The position numbers and the translations under genes are program-made. From Owenia fusiformis (Eukaryota > Annelida > Polychaeta > Sabellida > Oweniidae), in assembly GCA_903813345.2 (NCBI GenBank), contig CAIIXF020000340.1:1-21797 (forward strand): a DNA stretch of 21,797 bases, given 5' to 3'. Positions 7,996-17,709 of the stretch are shown piece after piece (position 1 is the stretch's first letter; each line of letters starts with the position of its first letter). The notes under the pieces were generated by a model. That model searched no databases and was not told the DNA's origin. It saw only the letters and a list, made by a program, of their open reading frames with translations.

Positions 7996-8442
7996 AAGCA
8001 GATATAAATTTTTGCCAATTTTTTCTGACAAAATCATTGTATACAACTAATGTCAAAAGTGACATGGGCTTTTACAATGCAAGATACCTGGAATTATTTA
8101 TGAAGCTACTAAATAATGAAAACTCAAAAACACCATATTGATATGGTACCAAGTATTATCACTCACTGACTTTTCTTAAGACATTCAAAATGGCTGCCAT
8201 GACTGAGCCAACATGTCCAAAATCTTATCAGATCTAGAATGAAGTGAGTTGAAGATGATAAAGAAGTATGTATCAAGTCGAAATTTTTTCTACCAGATCT
8301 GTATGTACCCAAAAGTTACCCCGGTAAATTTCAAGATGATATCTGTAGCGGTTTTGGAGAAAACTGTTGAACGTACAGACAGACGGACACGCCTAAACCA
8401 ACGATATGGCCCCACACTATGTGGTGGGGACATAATAAGCAC
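7996..8442. other. Non-coding repeat tail with CCCCACAC...GTGGTGGGG hairpin
   Basis: No supportable gene. Near the end, TTTCAAGATGATATCTGTAG, CGGTTTTGGAGAAAAC and CAGACAGACGGACACGCC form a second dispersed-repeat tail. It closes with CCACACTATGTGG (5-bp perfect stem) inside a larger GC-rich hairpin at 8410-8430. Confidence 0.6.
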
Positions 8443-9019
8443 TGGTCAATAACTTGATACATCAATGACTGTAACCAACATCTTTCAAAGGTAGACAAAA
8501 ATCAATTATTTCAATTTTTTTATTCCAGCAGTTAAAACCTCTTCAAATTGGAGTTTTGATATGGCAAATCTAACCATATTAGACATATGTGTTTAAAACA
8601 ATGTCACCTTGAAATGCTTCTTATATTGGGTCCGGATGCCAAAATCATACAAAAGATTCCTTCCCTTGAGTTATGGTGACATCAATTACAAGACAATTTA
8701 GTAACTGAATCATGCAGTTTATGTCACTGAACCCTAAGTGAAATAAACTTTCATATGACTGCAATATAAGTTTGAGAAGCCTTTCTATGGTAGCAGAGTT
8801 TCAATTACATGACACCAACATGGCTGGAATTTGAATGTGAAACCTCTCATGAAAAATGTTCAATGGAAACTAAATATTAAATCATAGGTTCTTGTCCTTT
8901 CTTTTAATAGATGAGGTTACAACTGTTCATGTTTACTTAGACAAACCAGAGATTAGAAAGCCATTAAAGACTTATAAAAGAATATAATTCAGACAATTGA
9001 AATTGCTTCTCAAAGTTTG
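8443..9019. repeat. Dispersed direct repeat D, copy 1 (longer)
   Basis: TGGTCAATAAC at 8443 through TTTTGATATGGCAAATCTAA near 8573 matches 9550-9668. A second segment from 8861 (CAATGGAAAC) to 9019 (GAAATTGCTTCTCA) matches 9669-9818. About 285 bp (8575-8860) is present only here, so either copy 1 gained an insertion or copy 2 lost it. No ORF. Confidence 0.8.
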
Positions 9020-9114
9020 ATATAGTCATATTCTCAAATAATGAATCTTATAATTTCACATTTAGAAATAAACTCAAATTAATTTTTGTCAAAAAAGTTT
9101 TGTATATCGTTTAA

Positions 9115-9475
9115 TGAAAAGGACTATATGGTAAAATCTTTTAGTTTTTTGAAGTAATAAGATTCCAAGATGTGAGATCTATTTAAACATGTAAGCTAAA
9201 AAGGCGCAATGTCACCAACCTCAAAATTCAATCTTTTTGCTATAAATGAAACAGTGAACACAACCTATTAGAAATATTAATTGATGACATCATCACAAAA
9301 TGAATGCCATTGCTGTTTTTTCAAAATTATAATATTTTTTGAAAACATCATCTATTAGTACTTAAATAATGCAGACATCCTTTACTTGTTTTATAGCAAA
9401 ACGACTATTGCACATTGGTGGTGCCGTGCCATTTTAAATAGATCCCTCACCTTATAAGGTTATCAGTTCAAAAAG
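9115..9475. mobile_element. Fold-back MITE FB1, copy 2 (shorter)
   Basis: TATATGGTAAAATC, GATGTGAGATCTATTTAAA, AATGAATGCCATTGCTGTTTT and, inverted on the right, AAATAGATCCCTCACC and GTTATCAGTT match copy 1 at 4569-5109. The central palindrome of copy 1 is largely missing, giving about 360 bp. It lies between the two copies of direct repeat D. Confidence 0.75.
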
Positions 9476-9497
9476 TCATAAGACACCTAACAGTTAC

Positions 9498-9535
9498 ATG
9501 TTTATTTCATAGGAAATTTTGGTCAGTATCCACAT
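9498..9535. repeat. Shared flank, empty site for the FB2 insertion
   Basis: GTTTATTTCATAGGAAATTTTGG and GTCAGTATCCACATTC match 5217-5250, where FB2 interrupts the corresponding position. The continuation past FB2 (CATACTTTT at 5820) matches CATTCTTTC here. Confidence 0.75.
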
Positions 9536-9549
9536 TCTTTCATTATCAT

Positions 9550-9818
9550 TGGTCAATAACTGGAGATATCAATGGCTGTTACCAACATCTTCCAAAAGAA
9601 CAGACAAAAACAATGTGTTTCAATCAGCTGAAACTCTTCAAAATGGAGTTTTGATTTGGCAAATCTAAGCAAATGGAAACCAACTATTAATAGATTTTTG
9701 TCCATTGTTTTAATAAATGAGGTAACAGCTGTTAATGTTTTCTTTAGACTGACCAGTGGTACTGAAAGATATTATGAAAGAATATTATTCAGAGAATTGA
9801 AATTGCTTCTCAGATGTT
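9550..9818. repeat. Dispersed direct repeat D, copy 2
   Basis: Matches copy 1 in two collinear segments, with the 285-bp middle absent. A small open frame falls here but it is not conserved in copy 1, so I do not call a gene. Confidence 0.8.
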
Positions 9819-10098
9819 TAACACTGAAGTTGGAAACCTTTAAAGAGGGTAGGGGTCAGAAGGCAAATATTTATGATATTTTTCACCACTCTCGATGAAT
9901 CCCAATTTACTGAGCTTTGAATGAATGTTTTTGATTTTTCTGTCCAGGATTATGTAAACATACTTTTGTTTGTTCATTATATACCATTCATTTAAACAAT
10001 ATGCACTGTTTAAAAGTAAGTAAAGCTTTGAAAGGACATTTCATGCTAAGTCTGGGTGACACTTTTATTGACTGGAGGTAGTAATCATTTGAGTGTTT
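9819..10098. other. Nothing recognisable
   Basis: AT-rich, no coding frame of note, no repeat detected by eye. Confidence 0.5.
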
Positions 10099-10211
10099 TC
10101 ACATAGAGCAAAACAAGTCTCCACTCTAATTAGTGCTTCTTTACTTTCATAAATGTTATATAGTTGCATACAGATAATAGTTTTGATGGAGAGTAGTTTT
10201 GCTCTATGTGA
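10099..10211. repeat. 113-bp fold-back with TCACATAGAGCAAAAC ends
   Basis: TCACATAGAGCAAAAC is perfect and inverted at the two ends. The similarity then continues imperfectly (AAGTCTCCACTC against TACTCTCCATCA). It looks like a small MITE or the remnant of one. Target duplication is not evident. Confidence 0.75.
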
Positions 10212-10419
10212 ATTTTAGAATTTTATGGAAAATTTTGCCTGCCATTTTTGTTGGTAATTCAAAATGGCCGGATGTCATTCATTCTACTTAGCAAATAAAT
10301 TCTCCTAGATAATTGAGAAAAGTTTCAAAAATTAAGCTTCAAGACTAAAGAATGCCAAAGTTGTACAAACAATATGTTATAACTGTCATCTAGATTCAAC
10401 AACAGATTGATATCAAAGC
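10212..10419. other. Nothing recognisable
   Basis: AT-rich with one isolated AAAATGGCC, reminiscent of family A, but no full repeat unit. Confidence 0.5.
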
Positions 10420-11060
10420 TTTTGACGGATATTGGTCTGATATTGCTTTAATTATACTATGGGTTATCGAGTTATAGAGATATAGAGATGACGCTGGATT
10501 GATATCTGTCTGAAATTGCTATTATATTCGGCCATTTTTTGTGATATTGGTTTGAAATTATGGTATTATTCCAATGAGAATATTTGGGTGATATTGTGTA
10601 GATATGAGGGTTGATATTGGCATGTTATTGGAATAATATGAGGCCAATACAAAGACAGGTCATATTGGAGTGCCATATAATTGATATTTGGCTGATATTA
10701 CTATCATATGAGGAGGATATCTGACTCATATTTGGGTGATATTCGATTGATATTGGGATGAAATTGCTTTAATATTAGGTCAATATTTGGGTCATGTTTT
10801 GGTGATATTTGATTGGGGTATATTGCAATCAGAATATTTGGATGATATTTGGTAATGAGAGTTGATATTGGACTGTTATTGGAATAATATAAGGCCAATA
10901 TCTGGGTCATATTTTGGTGATATTGGATTTCTATTTTCTACACGGGTGATATTGCTAAGGAATATTTTATTTAATTTGGGTTGATATGGGCCTGATGTTG
11001 GACTGGGATTGTCATCATATTATATAAGGCCAACATTCGGGTCATATTGGACCAATACTG
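10420..11060. repeat. GATATTGG-rich quasi-periodic tract
   Basis: GATATT/CATATT/AATATT words occur every 10-20 bases for about 640 bp. A higher-order block repeats about 250 bp apart: TTGATATTGG, GTTATTGGAATAATAT and AAGGCCAATA near 10611 recur near 10862, and a third, weaker version (GATTGTCATCATATTATATA, AAGGCCAACA) occurs near 11005. Open frames here are artefacts of the biased composition. Confidence 0.85.
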
Positions 11061-11532
11061 TATATGGAAAATTTGATCAGAGAACAGTTTTCAGCTTTGA
11101 TAAATTTTCTCACCCCTTTTTGTTCCAGTAAATATGTTTAAGGCTTCCAGGTACTGTTTTAGGTATTTTTGTTCTCTTTCAGTGTTAAGGATGAAGGCCG
11201 AAACTAATTATCTCATTTTTGGCAAATTGCCAATTCACTATATATTGCAATTCCAACATCTATGAGACTAAATTCCTCCTGATAATGTAATATTTTGATC
11301 AAAAAGGCATATTTTGGTAGGAGATCATGTATTTTTACATTTGACCTTGACCTGGGAAATATGACCGCGACCTAAATTTTCATACACCTTTGAAACACAA
11401 ACATCATATAGATTAATAAAATACAGAGAAAAATTGAAAAAAGGTGGGGCTTAAAATGGCCTTGTTTACCCAACTCCTTTGACTATAAATCAATGACTTT
11501 CACTTAATTAAACCATTAACTGCACAACTGCC
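11061..11532. other. Non-coding; short TGACCTTGACC motif
   Basis: No gene. TTTGACCTTGACCTGGG near 11340 and GACCGCGACC resemble the half-site sequence that dominates 18551-21797, but no array unit can be aligned. Confidence 0.5.
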
Positions 11533-11556
11533 AACTCCCTATTAAAACTGGGAGTT
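11533..11556. repeat. Hairpin AACTCCC...GGGAGTT
   Basis: Perfect 7-bp arms around a 10-base loop (TATTAAAACT). Isolated; function unknown. Confidence 0.65.
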
Positions 11557-11770
11557 CCCCTGAGATTTTGAAAAAGCATTTCAGATTTTTAAAATAATAT
11601 AGAGCACAGATTAGACCCATATTTAGAATAGATGCACTACATTTCATCTAGAAATGTGGTATCAAATATTGTTTATCAACTTTGAAATTTTAATTTTCTG
11701 CGAAAATGTGACTTCTAGGTCAGTAGATTTCCCAAAGACCCCATATTATAAAATTATGAAAAGGGAACTA

Positions 11771-12423
11771 CCGTATTCTCTGTAATTACTGCCCGCACCC
11801 ACCCTCTAATAAGTGCCCATCCCCGCTTCACAAACTTCAAGAAATATTGAGGAATGACCAAGAATTGACAAATATATCAGAAGAAATCTAATTTCCAAAG
11901 AATTTTCCGTGAGCGATAATAGAATACTTATACTAAACTGCTGTAAACATGACACATTTTGTAATTAGATGCATACTCCCAATAAATATCTATCACTGGA
12001 TGCTTTCCAAACCATACTAAACGAATACGGCCTCAAAAATGTCCATAATGAATGAAGGAAATGTTCAAGTGAAAAGATTTTATCGGCAGATATTTTCGAA
12101 AGTTTTGCGCAGATGTTATGCGCATGTCAAAAGGTCGTGAACTTTCTTGTTTCTTTTTAAGGTGACGTTTAAGTTAATCAAAAGTACAACGAATGGCAGC
12201 CATATTTCTTTGGGATAAAGACACATGCTTTATGTTTTCCTTGCATGTGAATGTACATGTATATCTTGACTAAAGAGAAATGTCAAAGTGAACATCACAC
12301 ATAAACGTGTTTTTCATAACTATGAATTGGATTTTATATATGGGCGCTTATTAGAATGGTCTGAAACATGTATTTTCAATTTTCTAAACGCCCTGATCTG
12401 GGCGCTAATTACAGAGAATACGG
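11771..12423. mobile_element. TIR element (CCGTATTCTCTGTAATTA ends), non-autonomous
   Basis: An 18-bp perfect terminal inverted repeat lies at 11771-11788 and 12406-12423, flanked by TA on both sides. Subterminal inverted motifs repeat the theme (ATAAGTGCCCAT on the left; ATGGGCGCTTAT and GGGCGCTAATTA on the right). At 653 bp with no ORF it is a MITE-type derivative. CCGTATT ends followed by ATAAGNGCCC-like words are widespread on animal DNA elements, but I cannot name the superfamily from sequence alone. Confidence 0.88.
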
Positions 12424-12553
12424 TATGTTTTCTTGTAATGAACAGATAATATTTCCACTTTTGCTAGACATATCATCAAATTGATATACTGTACTCTTGG
12501 TTATTTTCACGTGCTACCATATTTCACGCTTTTTGCGAGTTTTGGAAAAATTG

Positions 12554-12619
12554 CAAAATATAATAGTCACAAAATTCCAATAGTTTTAATTCACAAAATA
12601 TAATAGTCACAAAATTCCA
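12554..12619. repeat. 26-bp direct repeat, 40-bp period
   Basis: CAAAATATAATAGTCACAAA plus ATTCCA occurs at 12554-12579 and again at 12594-12619 without visible change, implying a recent local duplication. The surrounding TTTCACGC, TTTTTGCGAG and GCAAAA words suggest an old dispersed repeat. Confidence 0.85.
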
Positions 12620-13707
12620 TTTCATTTGCATTTCAGGTTCTAAGAGATTGTAAATAAAATGAACATTCTTACAAAATGGCTCAAGATGAAGCCAAAATAT
12701 CTGGGTGAAGGGAAAAGCATGGATTATATTGAAGTGAAAAGGGTCACTTAAAAAACCAGGGCACATTTTCAGAAGTCACAAATCTGCAAAAATTAATGGC
12801 TGCAAAATTTCAAAGAAACTTGAAATTAAAGAAATACAACAGCTGTGAATTATCAAAGTGGATTATTGCCTTCCCAACAAGCTCAAGTTGTTTCTGCACT
12901 CTACAGGATATGTCCAACAGTGGTTTTGATCATGTGTTCCAATCTTGGTTGGAAAGACATTGAAAATTTTCCAGCAAATGACAATATGAGGATTAGTGAA
13001 GACACCATTGTACATTGCTCCTTGAGGAATATAATAAATGAAATAGCAATTCTATTGTTACAGTTATAATGTAAAACAGCAGTGAATCTTAAAACAATAC
13101 CATAATTGTGATCTACTCTAAAATTCCTTCAATTTGAGTATAATATAGCCATACTTTGAAGAGATCAGAAAATTATTATTTAATATTTCAACATTGCATT
13201 GTATGAAACCAGGTCAGTTATGGCCTGAGGTCTAACTGGGTGTAGTAGTAGTAGTAGTACTTTAGTATACACTTTTGCGAATTATTCAGAAATATTGACT
13301 AGGATTTTTGCAAGGGAACAGACTCTGATTGGTCAAACTTCAACCCTGCATTCATTATACATGTTCTAAGGCCTATCCTATGGTATATACGAACAGAGAA
13401 AATTCATTGACTTGGACAAAACTTTTAAAAACACAAAAATTCTGAACATGTATAGAGCAGATAACATTAAAAATAAAAATTACCTCGGTGTTAGAAATCA
13501 ACTTTTCTGGTTTCAACACTGCACGAGCCCAGGTACCTGCTCCTCAGTCAGTGATCTTCTCAGGATAGCTAAAAAATTCAGAAAAGCAATTTTGTAAGTT
13601 CAACATGTCCACGGACTAACATAGCTGAAAGAATGTCAGATTATATGTCAACTAACATGCTGTATTCCTGACCAGTAAGATCTAACTCAAAACTACTCTA
13701 TCCTCCT
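12620..13707. other. No supportable gene; (TAG)n microsatellite at 13243-13258
   Basis: Several 60-80 codon frames are open, but none shows recognisable protein composition. A TAG microsatellite (five to six units) lies at 13243-13258. No other repeat was found. Confidence 0.55.
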
Positions 13708-13709
13708 TA

Positions 13710-13820
13710 ATGCCGTGGTCATATTTGCTCTGATTTCCACTACAGTGCCCGGCCGATTGAGTATTTTGTTCAAAATTGAATGCACCGGTGCTGAAATCTG
13801 AGCAAATGTGACCACAGCAT
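13710..13820. mobile_element. 111-bp fold-back MITE with TA target duplication
   Basis: ATGCCGTGGTCATATTTGCT and following on the left pairs with AGCAAATGTGACCACAGCAT on the right. The arms continue inward (CAGTGCCCGG / CACCGGTGCTG and TATTTTG / CAAAATT), so nearly the whole element folds on itself. TA lies at 13708-13709 and 13821-13822. Confidence 0.88.
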
Positions 13821-13936
13821 TATATAGCAACAGTCATACAAAGCTAAAAAATTCAGGCGATTTTGTAAATTCAACATGTACAACTGTGCGTGACCTTACT
13901 CAAAATGAAGTAAAACAAAATATAGCAATTATAACC

Positions 13937-13990
13937 AAAAGGAATCTTTATAAATATAAATATAAAAGGAATCTTTATAAATATAAATAT
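13937..13990. repeat. Perfect 27-bp tandem duplication
   Basis: AAAAGGAATCTTTATAAATA plus TAAATAT appears twice in a row without a mismatch, so it is a recent slippage event. Confidence 0.95.
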
Positions 13991-14029
13991 ATAAACAAGA
14001 CACACTGTCAACAGAATCGCACCCTTGAA

Positions 14030-14835
14030 GAGAATACAGTTTTCTGGATAGAAAATCTAAAAGGCCACCCTAACATTTACCCAGACTGCCTAAAACTAAT
14101 CAGTTCTAAACTTTCATCCATAGAAACTTCTCTAAAATTTTAAGATGAATCCATAAAACCTAAGCCTCGAGAGACAAGTTTCAATGACAGAAAATCCAAA
14201 ATGGCTGCCTTAACATTTACCCAGACTGCTGAAAAACTACAAGTAATCAGTTCTTAACTTTCATAGGTAGAAACATCCCTGAAAATTTCAAATGAATTCC
14301 TCAAATGGTTTGGCTGAAAACCTGTAGACAAGCCTCGACAAACAAGATTTTAGGACGGAAAATCCAAATAGCCGCCTTAACATTTACCCAGAATGCCGAA
14401 AAACTAACCAGTTCTAAACTTTCATGGGTAGAAACATTCCTGAAAATTTCAAATGAATCCCTAAAACGGTTTGGCTGGAAACCTGTAGACAAGCCTCGAC
14501 AGACAAGATTTTAGGATGGAAAATCCAAAATGGCCATCTTAACATTTACCCAGAATGTCAAAAAACTAATCAGTGCTTAACTTTCATGGGTAGAAACATT
14601 CCTGAAAATTTCAAATGAATCCCTCAAATGTTTGGCTGGAAACCTGTAGACAAGCCTTGACAGACAGGATTTTAGTTCTAAACTTTCATAGGTAGAAACA
14701 CCCCTGAAAATTTCAAATGAATCCCTCAAACAGTTTGTCTGGAAACCTGTAGACAAGATTTATCGGGACGCCCGCTTAGCCGCCCGCCTGTCAAACTGAT
14801 CACAATATAGCACCCAAGGGTGCGATAAAAATAAA
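14030..14835. repeat. Tandem repeat family A, third block, with tail and hairpin
   Basis: AAAATCCAAAATGGC-type landmarks occur near 14047, 14195, 14360 and 14522. They come with CATTTACCCAGAATGCC, TTTCATGGGTAGAAACATTC, CCTGAAAATTTCAAATGAAT and GGAAACCTGTAGACAAGCC. This block is a distinct subfamily from 5890-7990: it has TAGAAACAT and TTTCAAATGAAT where the first has AAGAATCAT and TTGAAATCGAT. It ends in GACGCCCGCTTAGCCGCC and a GCACCCAAGGGTGC hairpin followed by an A-rich tail, the usual trailer of such repeats. Confidence 0.88.
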
Positions 14836-15608
14836 CATAAGCGTACTTTAATGTTTAACTACACAAAAAGCTTTCTCCCATAAAAAGTAATTATTAAGTT
14901 ATAAGTGAATTATCAAGATAATTTACCAGTGTGCAAAACCTACGTAAAATTCAAGTAAACTTCCAACATGGATTCAGGTGAAAGCACTCATGTGAAACCA
15001 AACTTGTCAACACAATAGAAAAAAATATAGCTCGGGTCCTCGACAACAATAAACAAACAGGCATGTTGGTGTAAGACTTTTCCATGGAAGAGTTGAGACC
15101 TCTAACTTAAATAATTTTTGAGTTATAAGTCCCTCAATGTGACACCCCTTTTATTCACCATATTGTAATAAAAAACTAAACGTATTTATGCTTATTGCAT
15201 ACATTTTCTTCAAAATAGGTACTCAGATAAAAATCATTCAAATATAGTTGACTTCCATCAAAATAAATGCCATAAACATAGCCTAGAAATAAAGTCTCAC
15301 ATTACAGAATTTTTATCAATTTATTTTACTGACCCCATAAACTGTTTCAATATGGTCATTTGATTGCTTATTTTTTAAATTCAAAGTAGTCACAAACAAT
15401 TCTGTTTTGACTGTATTACAATGCATAGATAATAATAAAGGGAATATTAGAAGTTTAAATACACCCTACACGTAGGGTCTACTAAAAAAAAATGTAAGCT
15501 TACCTAGAAATGTATTCATGAAAATAAGGCCAGAGTGCACTTTGGAATTTTTTTGCAATTTGAAAAGTAAACCAGTGGCAGTGAAAATTCTAGCCTAAGA
15601 TACATGTT
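14836..15608. other. Non-coding; small hairpin at 15463-15478
   Basis: No gene or long repeat. ACCCTAC and GTAGGGT at 15463-15478 form a perfect hairpin with a two-base centre. Confidence 0.55.
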
Positions 15609-15970
15609 CAGGCCAGGGGGGGGAGATTTCCCAAAGATTACCTTTGGTATTGGCACGCTCAATAACTACTTTTATGAACAGGCCATTGAAATGGATCTTC
15701 TAATGTTCGCTGTTGTTTTATGAGTATTCTCTACAAGTTTGGATCGAGTAACTCTAATACCGCACCGTAGTTTTGAAATGATGATGTTGAACTGATGTTA
15801 AACTGAAATAAACGCCATCTCCACGATTTCAAATTTTACTTTGCGCATGCGCAGCACGGAGAGAGCTTGTGATCATGATCACATCCTGCAATTTGATTGG
15901 ACATCAATGATGTCATCACCAAGAAATACCGTAGATTTATGGGAGCTACTCACTTCTGTGTTCAGGCCCA

Positions 15971-16018
15971 TAGCCAGGGGGGAGCGGAAGGAGCGGCCGC
16001 TCCCCCCCCCCCTGGCTA
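15971..16018. repeat. GC-rich palindrome TAGCCAGGGGGG...CCCCCCTGGCTA
   Basis: TAGCCAGGGGGGAGCGG pairs with CCGCTCCCC(n)TGGCTA, the C run being longer than the G run by several bases. GCGGCCGC lies inside. Homopolymer length here is likely to be unreliable in an assembly. Confidence 0.85.
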
Positions 16019-16028
16019 GTATGTATCC

Positions 16029-16057
16029 AACAGACCGAATATAATATTCGGTCTGTT
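16029..16057. repeat. 29-bp perfect palindrome
   Basis: AACAGACCGAATAT and ATATTCGGTCTGTT are exact reverse complements around a single A. It lies 11 bp after the GC-rich palindrome, giving two adjacent cruciform-capable sequences. Confidence 0.95.
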
Positions 16058-16902
16058 ATGATTGATATATTTCCTGTGGAAATCGCGGTGATATTTTTTG
16101 CACATTAATTTCTCGTTTATTATAAGAATGTTCACCTTGAAAATTGGTGAATATGTTGAAGAGATGTTCATCTCAAACTAGAAGCAAAAATATTTGTATA
16201 AGGCGGGTACAAGTTGATATAAAATAATGAAATGTTCAGACTCACCGAAACTTCAGGATGTGTTCATAAGTAGATCACGAAATCAATGTCAAGGACGTTT
16301 GAGTTCACGAGATCCAAACGAGATATGCAAATTTTGAACTTTGACAACACATGACCACTTGATTACCTCGGCCTTCTTCATGAATATTTCCGCTCTATTT
16401 ACTATAAATGAAGAAAATTAATCGGGATAATGATAATAAATGACTAGATCTAATAAATTCCCGCACAAATGGAATTTAGCAATACGCTTCCGTAATGTTG
16501 CTCCCGCTCCACGTGTTATTTGTTTACAAATAGACTGACGTCACTGGCTAAATCTCGTTTATCGTGAGAATTGGCATTGCCAAAATGGCTTGACCTAATC
16601 AATGGCTTCGCTACAAGAAGCGTCTGTACATTTTATGAATATCTTCAGTAAGAGGACAATATACGAAAAAATAATATTGTGAGTTCTTTATAAGGTAATC
16701 ATTCTATCATTAAACAAACTTATTTGTAACATTTATACAACACCACATTTTACAATAGGTGACTTACAGTCTGAATATTTATTCAGACGAAGGATACAGT
16801 CTACCCCCCTGGCCAGAAATTCTTTCAAAATCATGCAGTTTTTCACCATTCTGAGCACCCCCCGCCCTTGGCAAAAGCTCCCCCTTGGTTAGTCCAACAA
16901 CA

Positions 16903-16963
16903 TTAGACCTAGCCTGGGCCTCGTTTCTTATCTGACATGTCTTATGGCCCCGGCTAGGTCTAA
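16903..16963. repeat. 18-bp inverted repeat TTAGACCTAGCCTGGGCC
   Basis: The right arm at 16946-16963 is the reverse complement with one mismatch, and the loop is 25 bases. It sits inside the putative 15609-17766 element. No following T-run or other sign of a terminator role. Confidence 0.8.
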
Positions 16964-17434
16964 CCTCCATGATCATTTTGCCCTTGTTGCGCGTTCCGCA
17001 GGTTTCGACCAGCGGAACTAATTAACACTGAAAACATGGTAATATTACATAAAGAATGTGATTCAAGCATGCATACATACCTTATGAATACATACACACC
17101 ATCCCGTATCCCCCTTAGACCCTATTGATGCATAATTACGAAAATATTGGAGACAGGTTTGGAATTTTACGAAAATGTCGGTCAGCTCCGGTAACATCGA
17201 AATTGCAAATCGTTTCAGGAATTGACCGTCATTGCGACACTGCATCAACGAACAGTAGGTTTGCAATTAATAACTAATTTGCGTGTATACAAGCGCTACA
17301 TAAATCAATCAAAGACACCTGTTATCCTCAAAATTGATCTTTATATCCCGAGTAATCGCGTGATAATTTATCAATCTATTTGACAACAATTTCGTTTCAA
17401 TAGTTTAAATTTTAACCCGGGACGAACAGACACA

Positions 17435-17474
17435 ATGACGGACATGCGGAATGTCATTTTAGAGATTGGTAAGT
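17435..17474 (+). other. Speculative short first coding exon with splice donor
   Basis: ATG at 17435 opens MTDMRNVILEI. This is followed at 17468/17469 by G|GTAAGT, a strong eukaryotic splice donor consensus. The surrounding 300 bases are richer in CpG than the rest of the window. I find no convincing downstream exon before the array, so this could be a relic or chance. Confidence 0.2.
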
Positions 17475-17638
17475 TTAACCTCATTTTACTTGTATAAATG
17501 ACCATTTAATACAATAATATTGTGTTGAATCGCTTGATGTTATGTGTTTTTATATTGTTGTCAATTAATAAGTAATTTCATGCGCGTTTAATTAATAACT
17601 GATAGTGAGAATTTGCAACAAATGAAAGCATACCACGG

Positions 17639-17709
17639 AAGTTAAACCCAATCACGGCAACAAGAACATTCAGATTAATAAATGAAAGCCGTGGTATTGG
17701 GTTTAACTT
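17639..17709. repeat. Inverted repeat AAGTTAAACCCAATCACGGC
   Basis: Left arm 17639-17658 and right arm 17688-17709 pair over 20 bases with a two-base insertion on the right. AATGAAAGC also occurs just before each arm. The loop is about 29 bases. It lies just inside the right end of the putative element. Confidence 0.8.

Larger units (their letters stand above)
5852..8433. mobile_element. Possible composite repeat block bounded by ATGTCCCCACCA
   Basis: ATGTCCCCACCA at 5852-5863 is matched by its exact reverse complement at 8422-8433. Between them lie the tandem families and the two PyGGACGGAC-type tails described separately. GTCCCCACCA-type ends are common on dispersed repeats of marine invertebrates. 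The 12-bp match may mark one composite element or two independent ends of the same family; I see no target duplication. Confidence 0.4.

Noticed and set aside
7477-8452. Four frames of 61-100 codons in the tandem-repeat block
   Set aside because: They translate dispersed-repeat tails (for example the GGAC/GTAC tract as Arg/Thr/Val-Cys-Pro-Ser runs) and are not kept between repeat copies.
10704-10910. 68-codon Ile/Asn/Pro-rich minus-strand frame
   Set aside because: A direct product of the GATATTGG periodicity; no start or domain evidence.
14301-14514. Opposed 63- and 69-codon frames in the third family A block
   Set aside because: Both are readings of the repeat monomer; neighbouring monomers contain stops in the same frames.
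16903-16963. Inverted repeat as a transcription terminator or riboswitch
   Set aside because: Eukaryotic context, no U-tract, and no associated gene.
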